The notes beneath the pieces were generated by a model. It was not told the DNA's origin. It saw nothing but the letters and a program-made list of their open reading frames with translations, and did not search any database. This document shows positions 44,744 to 53,394 of a DNA stretch of 64,000 nt, piece by piece. The stretch lies in the NCBI RefSeq assembly GCF_900108015.1, contig NZ_FNVP01000007.1, positions 124,001-188,000 of the forward strand, read 5' to 3'. This stretch comes from Flavobacterium urumqiense. GTDB lineage: Bacteria; Bacteroidota; Bacteroidia; Flavobacteriales; Flavobacteriaceae. A program made the translations under genes and the position numbers. The stretch's first letter is position 1, and each line of letters starts with the position of its first letter.

Positions 44744-46201
44744 TTAATAAACTAAAGTTTGAATAGCATGAGGCAGAATATAAATTTCTGTTGCTTTTGT
44801 TCCAATACATAAATTATACTTTAGCTTCTTATCTGTTTTATTCATAACCACCGTTACTGCTTTACCATCTTGATTTAAAAAAGAAGTAGTTAGTAAATAG
44901 CTTTGACTGGAAACACTACTTATTCTTTTTGCGCTTTTACCAATAAATTTAGAAAAATGACCAATAAAATAATAGGAAGGCGTATAGATTAATTCCCCAG
45001 TTATTGTGTTACCATGTATCGGAGAAAAACAAAAATTACCTACATGATTTGGCCCTCCATTTTCATCCAAAAGAATATTCCAATCTGTCCAGCCTACTGT
45101 TCCGTTATTAAAGTCATGAATCATGGATTCTCCATATCGTTCCCCATTTGCCCAAAGCTGTAATTTTTTAAAATCAAATTTCTCAACGCAACCTTCCGTG
45201 AAGATCAAGTTTTTATCAGGATACATTTCGTTGACTTTTCCAACATTTTCAAACATAGAAGCTCCGCCGCTCCAGCTTTCATACCAATGAAAACCAATTC
45301 CCCAAACATATTTATTTGCTTGCGGATCATCTAAAATCGTGCTCGCTCTCTGAGTCAGTAAATCTCTGTTGTGATCCCAAACCGTAATTTTTTTATCACC
45401 AAGTCCTGCTTTTTTCAATGTTGGCCCTAAATAATTTTTTAAGAAATCACGTTCTTCTTCAGCAGTATAAATACAAGATTCCCATGTTTGTTTAGCCATT
45501 GGCTCATTTTGAATCGTTAATCCCCAAACTGGAATTCCCTCTTTTTGATAGCTATTAATAAATTTTACATAATAATTAGCCCAAGACTGATAAAATTCAG
45601 GCAATAATCTACCACCCTTCAACATATTTTTAGTATCCTTCATGAAAGCTGGTGGACTCCATGGACTTACATATAATGTAGCCTTTCCTCCTGCTGTTGC
45701 AATTGCTTTTTTTATTAATGGAATTCTGAATTCTTTATCATGCTCAATACTGAAACTCTTTAGCGCCGCGTCACCTTCATCTATATAAGTGTAACTTCCT
45801 GAACTAAAATCACAGCTATGAATATTCGTTCTTATTATTGAATACCCAATTCCTTTTTCTTTATCATAATAAGCCTCTAGGAATTCTTTCTGATTTTCTT
45901 TAGTTAATTTCGCAAAAACCTCAGCGCTTGCATCTGTTATTGCCCCGCCGATACCCAAAAATGTCTGAAAGGTTTTACTTGGATTCACAAAAACACATAG
46001 TTGCGTTTCTAAAGGCTGTTTTAAATCCGTGAATTGCAAATTATCTGTTTTGTTCAATCTTAAATTTGTACCGTCAGCAGAAGTATAAACAGCAACCGTC
46101 CTATCTTTTACAGAAAAAGATGCTGGTTTAGTTTTGTTTTTCTGTTGCGAAATGGCGAAAAAAGACACCGCCAAAAGTGCTGTTGTGATTATTTTTTTCA
46201 T
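44744..46201 (-). CDS. Glycoside hydrolase family 30 enzyme, periplasmic
   Basis: A 485-residue GH30 enzyme with signal peptide MKKIITTALLAVSFFAISQQ. The acid/base Glu is in LTIQNEPMAKQTW and the nucleophile Glu in LIFTEGCVEKFDF. IGGAITDASAEVF near the N-terminus and YFIGHFSKFIGKSAKRI near the C-terminal sandwich are typical of GH30. The family includes beta-glucosidases and beta-1,6-glucanases; the latter would remove side chains of laminarin. It is one of two tandem GH30 genes in the locus. They are clearly diverged, so it is not a recent duplication. Confidence 0.91.
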   Translation of the reverse strand: MKKIITTALLAVSFFAISQQKNKTKPASFSVKDRTVAVYTSADGTNLRLNKTDNLQFTDLKQPLETQLCVFVNPSKTFQTFLGIGGAITDASAEVFAKLTKENQKEFLEAYYDKEKGIGYSIIRTNIHSCDFSSGSYTYIDEGDAALKSFSIEHDKEFRIPLIKKAIATAGGKATLYVSPWSPPAFMKDTKNMLKGGRLLPEFYQSWANYYVKFINSYQKEGIPVWGLTIQNEPMAKQTWESCIYTAEEERDFLKNYLGPTLKKAGLGDKKITVWDHNRDLLTQRASTILDDPQANKYVWGIGFHWYESWSGGASMFENVGKVNEMYPDKNLIFTEGCVEKFDFKKLQLWANGERYGESMIHDFNNGTVGWTDWNILLDENGGPNHVGNFCFSPIHGNTITGELIYTPSYYFIGHFSKFIGKSAKRISSVSSQSYLLTTSFLNQDGKAVTVVMNKTDKKLKYNLCIGTKATEIYILPHAIQTLVY

Positions 46202-46232
46202 ACTATAAATATTATATTAAAATTGCTATTTT

Positions 46233-47666
46233 TTACCAAATATATGTTCCTACAGAACCCGCTTCTAAAGAAGTTATCATCCAATTTCCATTGTATTTAA
46301 TATTGAAAATTTCGGATGTATTTCCATCATTTTCAACAATTAAAACTTTTTTCCCACTTGGTGTTTTAAAAGCCACGTTATTTAAATTACCGCTCAAATT
46401 ACTTGCAATTCTAACAGAACCAGCCGGAACAAATTTAGAAGCATGGGCAATGATATAATACGCTACATTTCTGGTAAAACTATCATTACTATTTATCGTT
46501 ATTGCCCCTTTACAAGTAGTGCAGCCCCCCGAAGTATTAGGTCCGAAAGAAGCGTTATTGGCTAAGTTCCATTCCAATGCTGTTTTGCTCCAATTTCGCA
46601 TAGAACCGATAATTACATTTTTTACATGCCACTTCAAATCGCCTTCAAAACTTCCGGTAGAAGAAGTGTATTGCTCTGTGAAATATAAATTTTTATTGGG
46701 GAAAGCATTGTGAACCGTTGACAAAGCGCTTATATCTCCTTCGTATAAGTGAAATGCTGAGCCATCAATAAAAGGATAGGCCAAACCATCGTTTAACACT
46801 GCCATCGGATATTCCGGTTTGTTGCAATTATGGTCATATACTACAATTTTGGTCGTCAAATTTGCAGTTTGAAAAGCTGGCCCTAAATGATTTTTTATAA
46901 AATCAGCTTGTTGCAAAGCGAGCATTAGCATACTAGGATTATTTCCGGGGTGTAAAGGCTCATTTTGTGGCGTAATCGCATCAATGGTAATTCCTTCCGC
47001 TTTCATTTTTTGGATGTATTTTACAAAATACTGCGCATAAACTCCGTAGTACTGCGGTTTCAAACTTCCTCCAACAAAATTATTATTATCTTTCATCCAT
47101 ATTGGCGCAGACCATGGAGCAGCCATAATTTTAATCTTTGGATTGATTGCCAATATTTCTTTCAGCATTTGTATCAAATCACTTTTATCCGGAGCTAAAC
47201 TGAAATTCTCCAAATTGACATCTGTTTGTCCGCTTGGCAAATCATCATAAGTAAATGGTGCAGCATTCATATCTGAGGCACCAATACTGATTCTTAAATA
47301 ACTTATTGCAATCGAATTATCATTGGCACCAAACAATTCCTGTAATAATTCTTGCCTTTTTTGTGCATTTAATTGATTAATAACTTGGGCACTTCCTCCG
47401 GTTAAAGTATATCCAAATCCATCGACAGTTTGAAAAATATGCGAATCATCAACTTCAATAGTAGCATAATTATTATAGGCTGTACCAAATGATAAAATTG
47501 ATGTTTGTTTTTGAAGGATTATGGTCTGATTGCCTTTTGTCAACCAAAAATCAACTTCATTTACCGCGACCGGCAGTGTTTGCTTTAAAGTCGGATTCAC
47601 AGTATCACTAGCCGGAGAACATTTCGACAGTATGACGGATAAGGTTATTAAAATGAAAATTTTCAT
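46233..47666 (-). CDS. Glycoside hydrolase family 30 enzyme, lipoprotein
   Basis: A 477-residue enzyme from MKIFILITLSVILSKCSPAS, with a lipobox ending at Cys16, so it is a lipoprotein. Catalytic residues appear in AITPQNEPLHPGNNPS (acid/base) and LYFTEQYTSSTG (nucleophile). GFGYTLTGGSAQVINQL corresponds to the start of the barrel. It may face the cell surface and begin polymer cleavage, while the other GH30 works inside. That division is inference. A start 7 codons earlier (47687) is possible. The decayed phosphatase-family gene ends just upstream. Confidence 0.9.
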   Translation of the reverse strand: MKIFILITLSVILSKCSPASDTVNPTLKQTLPVAVNEVDFWLTKGNQTIILQKQTSILSFGTAYNNYATIEVDDSHIFQTVDGFGYTLTGGSAQVINQLNAQKRQELLQELFGANDNSIAISYLRISIGASDMNAAPFTYDDLPSGQTDVNLENFSLAPDKSDLIQMLKEILAINPKIKIMAAPWSAPIWMKDNNNFVGGSLKPQYYGVYAQYFVKYIQKMKAEGITIDAITPQNEPLHPGNNPSMLMLALQQADFIKNHLGPAFQTANLTTKIVVYDHNCNKPEYPMAVLNDGLAYPFIDGSAFHLYEGDISALSTVHNAFPNKNLYFTEQYTSSTGSFEGDLKWHVKNVIIGSMRNWSKTALEWNLANNASFGPNTSGGCTTCKGAITINSNDSFTRNVAYYIIAHASKFVPAGSVRIASNLSGNLNNVAFKTPSGKKVLIVENDGNTSEIFNIKYNGNWMITSLEAGSVGTYIW

Positions 47667-47690
47667 CGTATTTTTTATAGTGTTCATATT

Positions 47691-48534
47691 TTATTTATAG
47701 TTTATTTCGACATAAACCGGCAAATGATCTGATGGATATCTTAAATCTTTTGAATCACTCAAAATCGCATATTTTTTTACTTTTAAAATACTATTTTTAG
47801 TAATAAAAATTTAGTCTATCAATTTGGCCAACGGCTCTTTATGCATAAAATTATTAAATGTTCCGGAAGGACTAAAAGGCTTCTCTTGTGAGACTTCTCT
47901 AAAATCATCTATCACTTTTTTTAGTGCTATTATTCTCTCTTCATTTAGTTCTGAATTGAAATCTCCCATGAAAATTATAGGATATCTTTTGGCTTACAAT
48001 TCCCTTATTTTCGAAAGAATAAGCTGTATTCCTTCGGTTCTTGCGGCTTCCAAATTGTGGTTCAAATACGTGTTAAAAACCCAAAAAAGTTATTTTTTTT
48101 TAAACCTTTGAAAAACGAATATTTACAAAATCTGTTGCAAGTAGCATCCCAGCCCTTGGTAATTTTATTCGGTGTTTCAGAGAGCCAAAAGTATTGGTTT
48201 CTTTAACTCTAAATCGTTCTTTTTTATAAAAAACGTTGGACGATTCTCCTTGCTCAATTTCGTCAATTCCAATACCAATATTATCACTTTGCAATAATGA
48301 CGTTGTAATATCAATAACCTAATTGGGTTTTGCTTTTTGCACTCCAAAAATATCCGGTTCGTAAAATTGAATTTGAGAACTGAAATAATCTTTACAATGA
48401 TTCCAATCATTCTAGCCATTACTGGCAGCATCAAGACGAGTGTTGCAGGTCATTACTTTTAATGTTTAAGCATTTAAGAAGGCACTTATTAGAAGAAAAA
48501 GCACAGAATAAATTATTCTTTTTGACTGATTCAT
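47691..48534 (-). pseudogene. Decayed endonuclease/exonuclease/phosphatase family gene
   Basis: From ATG at 48534 the frame encodes a signal-like start (MNQSKRIIYSVLFLLISAFL), then TAA, then LKVMTCNTRLDAASNG, TAG, NDWNHCKDYFSSQIQFYEPD, IFGVQKAKPN, TAG, and LLQSDNIGIGIDEIE. These are the family's N-terminal motifs. Further on come FMGDFNSELNEERI, a stop in place of Tyr after LID, and the end YPSDHLPVYVEINYK. At least four in-frame stops and one frame change or deletion near 48000-48100 make it non-functional. Intact members are phosphodiesterases or phosphatases. It lies inside the glucan operon, between GH16 and GH30. Confidence 0.88.
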
Positions 48535-48623
48535 TTCTTTATTTTAATTTATTAATCTCCACCAGAGCTTCGATCCAACTTACAAATAGAAGCTCACAAT
48601 GAAGAACTAACTAACCAAACTTA

Positions 48624-49724
48624 TTAATTGTAAACCCGTACATAATCAACCTCAAAAGTGGAAGAAATAAAATTGGGATCTATACTTCCTCCAAAACCAC
48701 CACCCATTGCACTATTGATAATCAAGAAAAAATTCTGATTAAAAGGAAAACTAGATGCATTAGAAAATGTATAAAACAATTGATTGTCAACATAAAACTT
48801 AATTGACGTAGCGGACCAATCTATACTATAAATATGAAACTCAGTTGCAACATTTGAAATTAGCACCGTTCCAGTATCGGGTGAGTTTCCTGAACGTCCG
48901 GGAGAATGAAGGGTTCCATGAATTTTATTTAGTTCGTTGCCAACATGTTCCATCATATCAATTTCTCCACAAGCGGGCCATCCGGCTGTGCTGACATTAT
49001 TTCCTAACATCCACAACGCAGGCCAAGTTCCACCACCAAAAGGCAGTCTTGCCCTAATTTCTACTCTTCCATATTTAAAAGAGAATTTATCTTTTGAAAG
49101 AATCCTGGCAGAAGTATAATTACTTCCGCTGAAGTTTTCTTTTATGGTTTTGATTTTTAAAAATCCATTTTGAATAATTACATTTTCAGTTCGGTTCGTG
49201 TAATATTGAGATTCGTTATTCCCCCAACCGCCAGCACCTAAATCATAACCCCATTTTGAACTATCAGGCGCTCCATCGATGTTAAATTCATCGGACCAAA
49301 CTAGTGAAGATCCCACGAAAACTGTTAATGAAAGTGTTGAAGAAACAAAATGTCCTGAATTGTATGCAGACACATATATAACATAGGTATTTGTCCCTGC
49401 TGTTGTATAGGTATAAGTTAAATTCCCATTTGTTAACTCTTTAGTTTCTCCGTTTCCAAGTAAAATTTTATAGGAAGTTGCATTAGTTGCACTAATATTA
49501 ATATTTACTGTCCCACTACCATCACCATTTGGATTTTGAGCGTTAGACCCATCTAATGTTGCGGAAATTGCAAGATTTGAAGGCACCATTATTGCTACAT
49601 CTCCAACATTATTATTCCCACTACAGGAAAACAAGTAGAAAAAATTAGCTAAAGCGATAAAAAACAAAATCTTCGAGAATTGATTGTTTTTTGAAAATTG
49701 AAGCAAAACATTATTTCCCATCAT
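48624..49724 (-). CDS. Glycoside hydrolase family 16 beta-glucanase, lipoprotein
   Basis: A 366-residue protein with a lipobox-like LFSCSG near residue 35. Residues 45-135 are a PKD-like domain (NPNGDGSGTVNINISATNAT). The GH16 domain runs from LVWSDEFNIDGAPDSSKWGY to the end, with catalytic GEIDMMEH (ExDxxE) and substrate-side WPALWMLG. This is the laminarinase-type GH16, an endo-beta-1,3-glucanase. It is likely at the cell surface, making oligosaccharides for SusC/SusD. Its PKD-like part is closely similar to that of the lipoprotein encoded upstream. Confidence 0.93.
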   Translation of the reverse strand: MMGNNVLLQFSKNNQFSKILFFIALANFFYLFSCSGNNNVGDVAIMVPSNLAISATLDGSNAQNPNGDGSGTVNINISATNATSYKILLGNGETKELTNGNLTYTYTTAGTNTYVIYVSAYNSGHFVSSTLSLTVFVGSSLVWSDEFNIDGAPDSSKWGYDLGAGGWGNNESQYYTNRTENVIIQNGFLKIKTIKENFSGSNYTSARILSKDKFSFKYGRVEIRARLPFGGGTWPALWMLGNNVSTAGWPACGEIDMMEHVGNELNKIHGTLHSPGRSGNSPDTGTVLISNVATEFHIYSIDWSATSIKFYVDNQLFYTFSNASSFPFNQNFFLIINSAMGGGFGGSIDPNFISSTFEVDYVRVYN

Positions 49725-49802
49725 TTATTTTTTTATGATCAATATTAAAATAAAGCTCAGAACTATCCAATATAGTCCTGAGTTTTATTTTATTCCAATT
49801 TA

Positions 49803-50762
49803 TTAGAGTGCTGGTTTTAATTTTAAATACCAAGCATTACCAGTTTCGGTTCCTTGTACTCTTACATACATATAAGTTGAAGTCATCACTAAAATTTCAT
49901 ATTCTTTCTGTACAGCACCATATCCTATAAAAGTAGTAACTCCAGATAATAGAATACTCGTTTGAGTTGATGGTGAATTATTTGACGTTGAAGGCAATGC
50001 CGGTGCTCCACTTGAAGAAGGAATAAAAGAAAAAGCAGAAGTTCCCCCTCCATAATTATAACATCCTTCATCTCCTGTTGCGGGAATTCCCGGAAGAGTT
50101 GTTAATGAACCTGTTTTTGTAAATGCCCCATCTGGAGTAGCAACTTGTAAAGAGAATGTTCCTGTACCGGCGACTTTAGCAAAAGTAAAAGTGGCTGTGT
50201 AAAAACAATTTGCAGAAGCTACCTTTTCATTAACCCCTGAAGCCCACCATTCCGGTCTTATAGAAGAAACATTCCAAGGACCTACACCTAAATGACCTGC
50301 CACACTTTTATCAACAACCCAAGTTTTTGATGTGTCATTTGTTAAAGCAGTAACAATTGCAGGATTAACAGTAAAATCACTTCTTACGGTAACATCTTTA
50401 GTAACATTAGTAGAAGATCCACCTTTACCGAAAGCAACAACAGTAATTCTATACGTATTTACACCAAGTGTTGTGTATTTTTTGGTAGTAGTACCATTTG
50501 GCAAATAAACTAAATCCACCGCTGTATTGGCATCATAATCTATTTTATAAGAAAGCACATCGTGACCAGTTATAGAAATTTTCACGATCCCTGACCCATC
50601 ACCATTTGGATGCGTTGCATCTTGTCCTACAACTTGAGTCGCAATAACAATGTTTGACGGAGCTGTTAAATCTCCTAACGAATAAATTTCCTGCGTACAA
50701 CTACTTAATGTTAGAAGTAACACAAAGAAAACTCCAAAAATGAATTTTATATTTGTTCTCAT
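49803..50762 (-). CDS. Surface glycan-binding lipoprotein candidate
   Basis: A 319-residue protein with signal peptide and lipobox in VLLLTLSSCTQE (Cys near 22). A PKD-like domain (HPNGDGSGIVKISITGHDV) precedes a C-terminal domain of about 185 residues, rich in Thr, Ser, Gly and aromatics (WWASGVNEKVASANCFYTA). No catalytic residues are recognised. Its place between SusD and GH16 fits a surface glycan-binding protein that holds beta-glucan. It begins 9 nt after the preceding lipoprotein gene. Confidence 0.78.
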   Translation of the reverse strand: MRTNIKFIFGVFFVLLLTLSSCTQEIYSLGDLTAPSNIVIATQVVGQDATHPNGDGSGIVKISITGHDVLSYKIDYDANTAVDLVYLPNGTTTKKYTTLGVNTYRITVVAFGKGGSSTNVTKDVTVRSDFTVNPAIVTALTNDTSKTWVVDKSVAGHLGVGPWNVSSIRPEWWASGVNEKVASANCFYTATFTFAKVAGTGTFSLQVATPDGAFTKTGSLTTLPGIPATGDEGCYNYGGGTSAFSFIPSSSGAPALPSTSNNSPSTQTSILLSGVTTFIGYGAVQKEYEILVMTSTYMYVRVQGTETGNAWYLKLKPAL

Positions 50763-50771
50763 AGTTTTATT

Positions 50772-51857
50772 TTAATTTGTTAATCTAATGTTATCCACAT
50801 AAATAACTTCTCCAATTCCTGAATCCGAATCATTGTAGCGCAAAACAAGTTGCGTAAATTTGGCTCCCGCTGGTATTCCTGAAATAGCACTGTAATCAAA
50901 TATAATTTCTTCCCAAGCACCAGATTTAGTAAATGGCACTTTTATTACCGCAACACCATTTTCTGGATTTCCGTCAACGGACCATTCTAACTCAACATTT
51001 AATTTTTTACCAATATTAGCAGGATCAGGATTATAAGCTAAAACTTTGATCTTTTTTCCGTAAGAAAAATTTACCGGAATATTCAATGGGCTATACGTAC
51101 CGCTCCATGAAGCCGCCCCCATTGATTTTGTATATTTCCCTACTGTTGCACTAGTATTTAAACCTGTCGCATTTGGATTTGCTACTTTAGAAAAAGTGAC
51201 ATTCCCAAAAGTTCCAAAAAAGTAATTTACTGCCGCCGTTTCAAAATCAATTGGAAATCCAAATAATGTTTTCGTTCCTTGCGTAGTTGCTGCACCACCA
51301 CTTTGAGCAACTACTTTCAAAATAAAAGGTCCACCAGTTGCGGGGTATGTGTGCGCTGGTAATTCTTGGCCTATCGCCATAGGAGTACCAACTTCATTTG
51401 CTACATCTCCATAATATACTAAAAATGATTTAGCGTATAATGCTGTAGCTTTTACTTTCATCTCACCAGATGTAGAAATAAGTAAGCTTTCGGGCGCTCT
51501 GTAAACAACCTCTAATGGAAATGTTTGTTCTGTTTTAGCACCAGAAATAGAAGTAGCTATAATTTTTACTACATATTTTCCTTCTGGATAAACATGAATT
51601 GTACTTGAACCAGGAGCAACTGTAGCTGCAGATCCAGTACCCTGACCATAAACTACCTGAAACGAAGTAGCACCATTAGCTGTTGGAGTTATCTTAACTT
51701 TTCCTGAGTTATCAGTACTAATATCAAATATTTTATTAACATTTGCTGCTGAATCTGTTCCTAAAAGTGCCGTATCAGTATTGATTCCTTCAACCGTACA
51801 ACTAACAGTAACAGCCAGCAATAATACAAAGCTGAAAATAAATTTTATTTTTTTCAT
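50772..51857 (-). CDS. Lipoprotein with PKD-like and carbohydrate-binding-like domains
   Basis: A 361-residue lipoprotein (FVLLLAVTVSCTVEG, Cys near 20). Two PKD-like repeats are seen (GKVKITPTANGATSFQVVYG and GEMKVKATALYAKSFLVYYG). The last 150 residues form a jelly-roll-like domain ending in EVIYVDNIRLTN, a typical end of CBM4/9-type modules. It is probably a surface glycan-binding protein working with SusC/SusD. It starts 14 nt after susD. Confidence 0.8.
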   Translation of the reverse strand: MKKIKFIFSFVLLLAVTVSCTVEGINTDTALLGTDSAANVNKIFDISTDNSGKVKITPTANGATSFQVVYGQGTGSAATVAPGSSTIHVYPEGKYVVKIIATSISGAKTEQTFPLEVVYRAPESLLISTSGEMKVKATALYAKSFLVYYGDVANEVGTPMAIGQELPAHTYPATGGPFILKVVAQSGGAATTQGTKTLFGFPIDFETAAVNYFFGTFGNVTFSKVANPNATGLNTSATVGKYTKSMGAASWSGTYSPLNIPVNFSYGKKIKVLAYNPDPANIGKKLNVELEWSVDGNPENGVAVIKVPFTKSGAWEEIIFDYSAISGIPAGAKFTQLVLRYNDSDSGIGEVIYVDNIRLTN

Positions 51858-51871
51858 AATTTTATCTTTTA

Positions 51872-53380
51872 TTAATTATACCCTGGATTTTGTTTCAATT
51901 TGGTCCCTTGAAGCTCTCTGGTTGGTAATGGAAAAATTTCATCTTTACCCGCAACAAAACCTCTGCTTGCTAATTTAGTTGCAGCATCTCCCCATCTTAC
52001 TAAATCAAAAAACCTGTGTCCTTCCCCTGCAAGTTCCATTCTTCTTTCATTTTTAATCGCTGCAAGTGTAACCGGAACAGAAGGCAAACCAACTCTTAGT
52101 CTAACCGCATCAAGTAAAGCTTGTGCTCTTGGTCCTGAGCCTAAAGCTTCCGCTTCCATCAAATACGTATCTGCAAGCCTAATTACATAGGTATTCTGTC
52201 TGTAATTTAACTCTGCTGCTCCACCTCCAGTGCGAACATCTGTTTTTCTTGGAAGGAATTTATTTAAGAAATATCCTGTATCTTGATAGCCACCAATATA
52301 ATCCGCCTGACCAGCTGCTTTTAGCGCTTTTAAATCAAATACAGTAGCTCCAAATCTTGGATCTAATTTGATAGCATCATATAAATCTTGTGTGATAACA
52401 TTAAAACTCCATCCTGATGGCAGATCAGCAGCTGTAGAACCAGAGGGTCTTGAATAACTTCTAGGTCCTATCATAACATTCAATGAATTTCCTTCGTCTC
52501 TACCACTTCCCCAAAATCCCCAATCAGAATTACCCGCACTTGTATGCGATACTTCTATAATTGACTCTGTATTAAATTTATTGGCAACAACCCATAAATC
52601 ATTAAAATTAGACAGCAATTTATTTCCATATTGATTCGTTGCGCCAGGCGTACCATTCACTTGAGCCAAGACAGCAGCAGCCTCCGTTTTTTTATTTTCG
52701 TATAAATATACTTTTCCTAACATTGCTTGAGCGGCACCTTTAGTAAGACGTCCAGATTCTGTTGCGGCAGGTACACTTGTTGGCAAAATAGTTATTGCTT
52801 CTAATAAATCTTTTTCTATCTGTACGTAAATTGCTTCAGGAGCAGACTGCTCTACATCATACATAGTAGTAGCAGTCAAAGGGTTTAACAGCAAGGGAAC
52901 ATTTTTAAATATTCGCACTAAATTAAAATAATAGATCGCGCGCAATGCTTTCGATTCTGCGGTAAATCGAGCTTTTAAATTATCAGTCATCGCAACTTCT
53001 GGTAATTTTAAAAGCAAAGTATTTGCTCTGAAAATACCTTGGTAATGATCGTTCCAAAAACTTTCCGGAACGGTTGTAGCGGTAAGTTTATGTGTAGAAA
53101 AACCTTGAATTCCTGCTCCATCAGTTGCTCCCCCTCCTCCTGCATAGAAGTCGTCTGATCCTGCATTCATCATGGAAATTATATTTTCAAAACCCCCTGA
53201 ATTTTTTCTAATGGGATCATAAACTCCCACCAAGGCAGCAGTCGCTTGTTCCTCGTTCGCATAATAATTGTCAGAAAGAAAAGAACCTTTTGGTGTAACA
53301 TTCACAAAGTCCTCAGAACAAGAACCTAAGGAAACCACTGCTACTGCTATAAATAAATATTTAAATTTTATCGTTTTCAT
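51872..53380 (-). CDS. susD: SusD/RagB-family nutrient uptake lipoprotein
   Basis: A 502-residue lipoprotein (AVAVVSLGSCSEDF, Cys near 21). FLSDNYYANEEQATAALVGVY and the helical TPR-like core are typical SusD features. The C-terminal end has ERRMELAGEGHRFFDLVRWG and a final LKQNPGYN, which are strong family marks. It lies over the SusC barrel at the cell surface and binds the glycan. Its start is 14 nt after susC. Confidence 0.96.
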   Translation of the reverse strand: MKTIKFKYLFIAVAVVSLGSCSEDFVNVTPKGSFLSDNYYANEEQATAALVGVYDPIRKNSGGFENIISMMNAGSDDFYAGGGGATDGAGIQGFSTHKLTATTVPESFWNDHYQGIFRANTLLLKLPEVAMTDNLKARFTAESKALRAIYYFNLVRIFKNVPLLLNPLTATTMYDVEQSAPEAIYVQIEKDLLEAITILPTSVPAATESGRLTKGAAQAMLGKVYLYENKKTEAAAVLAQVNGTPGATNQYGNKLLSNFNDLWVVANKFNTESIIEVSHTSAGNSDWGFWGSGRDEGNSLNVMIGPRSYSRPSGSTAADLPSGWSFNVITQDLYDAIKLDPRFGATVFDLKALKAAGQADYIGGYQDTGYFLNKFLPRKTDVRTGGGAAELNYRQNTYVIRLADTYLMEAEALGSGPRAQALLDAVRLRVGLPSVPVTLAAIKNERRMELAGEGHRFFDLVRWGDAATKLASRGFVAGKDEIFPLPTRELQGTKLKQNPGYN

Positions 53381-53394
53381 AATTCTTGATTTTA

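Noticed and set aside
42965..47666. Type IX secretion sorting domains on the GH5 and GH30 enzymes
   Set aside because: The C-termini end in catalytic or binding domains, with no extra 70-100 residue sorting domain. They carry ordinary signal peptides or lipoboxes.
47824..48111. Plus-strand open frame of 95 codons
   Set aside because: It lies opposite the decayed phosphatase-family gene, whose protein motifs are clear on the minus strand, and it has no recognisable start region or family.
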